A DNA stretch of 7,556 nucleotides, taken from the NCBI GenBank assembly GCA_905214895.1, contig CAJMNP010000037.1, positions 1 to 7,556 on the forward strand. The letters are read 5' to 3'. Positions within the stretch are counted from its first letter, which is position 1. Each line of letters begins with the position of its first letter. A model generated the notes under the pieces. The model searched no databases, was not told the DNA's origin, and worked only from the letters and a program-made list of their open reading frames with translations. Shown piece after piece: positions 5,495 through 7,556 of the stretch. Origin of the DNA: an uncultured bacterium. Lineage in GTDB: Bacteria > Actinomycetota > Coriobacteriia > Coriobacteriales > Coriobacteriaceae. Position numbers and translations under genes: made by a program.

Positions 5495-7556
5495 ATGGCA
5501 CAGACCACGATAGATACCGCCGCCAGCACCGTCTCTGGCGCCGGCGCCGCCAGCTCATTCTCGGGCGGCACGGGAACCGAAGCCGAATTCGGCTCACTCG
5601 GTGCGCTCTCCCCCATCTGGTGGGAGCCCGAGGACGGCAGCGAGCCCGAACCGTGGCTCACGCCCGACCAGGCCTTCGAGCGCTTCTTTGAATGGACGAG
5701 CAATCGCGGTATTGAGCTGTGGGACCACCAGGAAGAGGCCCTCATGGATCTAGCCGCCGGCGATCACGTCATTCTGGGCACGCCGACCGGATCGGGCAAG
5801 TCGCTTGTCGCGCTGGGCATGCTCTTTATGGGCATGGCACAGGGCAAACGCTGCTATTACACGGCTCCTATCAAGGCTCTGGTCAGCGAGAAGTTTTTCG
5901 ACCTTGTGCAGGTGCTCGGCCGCGATAACGTCGGTATGATTACCGGCGACACGCATATCAACACCAAGGCGCCCGTCATCTGCTGCACGGCAGAGATCCT
6001 TGCTAACGACGCACTGCGCGAGGGCGAAGATGCCGACGTGGGCTGCGTCGCCATGGACGAGTTCCACTACTTTGCCGACCCCGATCGTGGTTGGGCCTGG
6101 CAGGTGCCGCTGCTCACCCTGCCCCACACGCAATTCATGCTCATGAGCGCCACGCTCGGCGATGTCACCGCGATTGCCGCCTCGCTCGAGGAACACACCG
6201 GCGCTACCTGCGACTTGGTTGTCGACGCCCCGCGTCCTGTTCCGTTGAGCTACGACTATGTGACGACCTCCCTCGAGGGCACGGTCGAGCTCGCCATGCG
6301 CCGCGGCGAGGCCCCGCTCTATATCGTGCACTTTAGCCAGGATGCCGCCCTTGCAACGGCGCAATCCCTCGCCAATTTTGGCATCGCCAGCAAGGAGCAG
6401 CGCGAGGCCATTAAGGAAGCCGCCAAGGGCACGAGCTTCTCCACGGCCTTTGGCAAGATTCTCAAGCGCCTGCTCGGATGCGGCGTCGGCGTGCACCATG
6501 CCGGCATGCTGCCGCGCTATCGTCTACTGGTCGAGCGCCTGGCGCAGCAGGGCCTGCTGCCCGTCATCTGCGGCACCGATACGCTCGGCGTCGGCATCAA
6601 CGTACCAATCCACACCGTGGTGCTCACCGCGCTTACCAAGTTCGACGGCTACAAGATGCGTCGTCTGCGCGCCCGCGAGTTCCATCAGATTGCCGGTCGC
6701 GCCGGCCGCTCGGGCTTCGATACCGAGGGCATGGTGATTGCCGAGGCACCCGAGCACGAGATCGAGAACGCCAAGCTCATGGCCAAGGCGGGCGACGACC
6801 CCAAAAAACTCCGCAAGATTAAAAAGAAGAAGGCCCCCGAGGGCTTTGTCACCTGGAACAAGCAAACCTTTGAGCGCCTGATCGAGACGCAGCCCGAGAC
6901 ACTCAAGCCGCGCCTGCGCATCACGCACTCCATGGTGATCAGCGTGGTCGAGCAGGGCGGCGATGCCCGAGCCCGCGTACACGACCTCATCGAGACGAGT
7001 CTGCAGACCCCTGAGGAAAAGGCAAAGCTCGAGGTTCGTGCCGACGAGATCTTCGCCACGCTCATCGACTCCGGCGTCGTCGTACGCACCGAAGTGCCGC
7101 CCGCACCCGACGCTCCGGCTGACGCCGCGCCGGACATCGACTACGCACTGACGGTCGATCTGCCCGAGGACTTCGCGCTCGATCAGCCGCTCTCGCCGTT
7201 CTTACTTGCCGCATTGGAGCTGCTCGATCCCGAGAGCGAGACCTACACCATGGATCTGATCTCAATGGTCGAGGCAACGCTCGAGGATCCCAAGCAGGTG
7301 CTGCGCGCACAGGAGCGCGCAGCACGCGATCGCGCTATGGCCGAGATGAAAGCCGACGGCATTGAATATGAGGAGCGTCTGGAGCGCATTCAAGACGTCA
7401 CGTATGAAAAGCCGCTCGAGGATTTGCTCGACGCCGCCTTTGACAAGTACTGCCAGGAAGTGCCCTGGGCCAACGACTATCAGCTCTCTCCCAAGAGCGT
7501 CCTGCGCGATATGCTGGAGAGCGCGAGCGATTTTAAGGGCTACATTCAAAAGCTCG
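5495..7556 (+). CDS. DEAD/DEAH-box superfamily 2 helicase, DUF3516-type, 3' end cut by window edge
   Basis: 687 codons are visible and the gene runs off the right edge. After a low-complexity Ser/Gly/Ala N-terminus (about 1-35) come the SF2 helicase motifs: Walker A GTPTGSGKS (95-103), motif Ia TAPIKAL, Walker B DEFH (188-191) followed by YFADPDRGWAWQVPLL, motif III MSATL (217-221), motif V-like GTDTLGVGIN, and motif VI HQIAGRAGRSG (397-407). The RecA-like core resembles Ski2/Mtr4-type RNA helicases. The C-terminal part (from about residue 430) has basic KIKKKKAP and long charged helices typical of the actinobacterial helicases labelled DUF3516. The family is an ATP-dependent nucleic acid helicase; RNA is plausible but not shown. 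ATG 5495 is chosen because the open frame becomes coding-like there; its ribosome binding site is weak (GAGAGAAAG). The gene may have its own promoter. Confidence 0.9.
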   Translation, partial: MAQTTIDTAASTVSGAGAASSFSGGTGTEAEFGSLGALSPIWWEPEDGSEPEPWLTPDQAFERFFEWTSNRGIELWDHQEEALMDLAAGDHVILGTPTGSGKSLVALGMLFMGMAQGKRCYYTAPIKALVSEKFFDLVQVLGRDNVGMITGDTHINTKAPVICCTAEILANDALREGEDADVGCVAMDEFHYFADPDRGWAWQVPLLTLPHTQFMLMSATLGDVTAIAASLEEHTGATCDLVVDAPRPVPLSYDYVTTSLEGTVELAMRRGEAPLYIVHFSQDAALATAQSLANFGIASKEQREAIKEAAKGTSFSTAFGKILKRLLGCGVGVHHAGMLPRYRLLVERLAQQGLLPVICGTDTLGVGINVPIHTVVLTALTKFDGYKMRRLRAREFHQIAGRAGRSGFDTEGMVIAEAPEHEIENAKLMAKAGDDPKKLRKIKKKKAPEGFVTWNKQTFERLIETQPETLKPRLRITHSMVISVVEQGGDARARVHDLIETSLQTPEEKAKLEVRADEIFATLIDSGVVVRTEVPPAPDAPADAAPDIDYALTVDLPEDFALDQPLSPFLLAALELLDPESETYTMDLISMVEATLEDPKQVLRAQERAARDRAMAEMKADGIEYEERLERIQDVTYEKPLEDLLDAAFDKYCQEVPWANDYQLSPKSVLRDMLESASDFKGYIQKL

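Noticed and set aside
5168..5597. Minus-strand small frames crossing the inverted-repeat element, one giving a hydrophobic peptide with several Cys.
   Set aside because: There is no ribosome binding site, the frames overlap the ends of trmB and the helicase, and more than one frame is open through the element. A small protein cannot be fully excluded.
5750..6499. Minus-strand open frame of about 249 codons opposite the helicase.
   Set aside because: It is a shadow of the helicase gene, whose plus-strand frame has all SF2 motifs.
1..7556. CRISPR arrays, tRNA or rRNA genes, transposases and phage genes.
   Set aside because: No regularly spaced direct repeats, no cloverleaf or rRNA-like sequence and no transposase or integrase motifs were seen on either strand.

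Overview
The window is GC-rich with densely packed genes and strong G/C preference at third codon positions. The gene content (a bacterial Elp3-type radical SAM enzyme, a DUF3516-type helicase, an XRE regulator with membrane segments paired with a DUF4097-type protein) points to a high-GC actinobacterium. The most likely group is the gut Coriobacteriia, perhaps Collinsella or a relative. That placement is inferred from protein flavour, not from a marker gene.

Layout. Positions 1-1372 (minus) hold the first 457 codons of an Elp3-family radical SAM protein whose C-terminal GNAT part lies beyond the left edge. A GC-rich perfect hairpin (1392-1423) separates it from a two-gene minus-strand operon. 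That operon is an XRE/Cro-type HTH protein with C-terminal membrane segments (2371-3093) followed, with an ATGA overlap, by a single-pass membrane protein carrying GSGD beta-solenoid repeats (1475-2374). A divergent intergenic region (3094-3360) separates this operon from the plus-strand genes: a class I methyltransferase resembling Trm9/ALKBH8-type wobble-uridine methyltransferases (3361-4233), a divergent TrmB-family tRNA (guanine-N7)-methyltransferase (4346-5185), a 309-base gene-free stretch built around a roughly 119-bp inverted-repeat element (5253-5371), and a DEAD/DEAH helicase (5495 to the right edge, truncated).

How the genes fit together. Three of the six genes look like tRNA-modification enzymes. 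Elp3 enzymes start the cm5U34 family of wobble modifications. Trm9-type enzymes methylate cm5U34 to mcm5U34 in eukaryotes. TrmB makes m7G46. Finding Elp3 and a Trm9-like enzyme about 2 kb apart in a bacterium suggests a bacterial mcm5U-type wobble pathway. That is the most interesting reading of this window, but it is an inference from motifs and proximity. The HTH/DUF4097 operon between them is probably a separate membrane-associated regulatory pair. The helicase may act on RNA, but nothing here shows its substrate.
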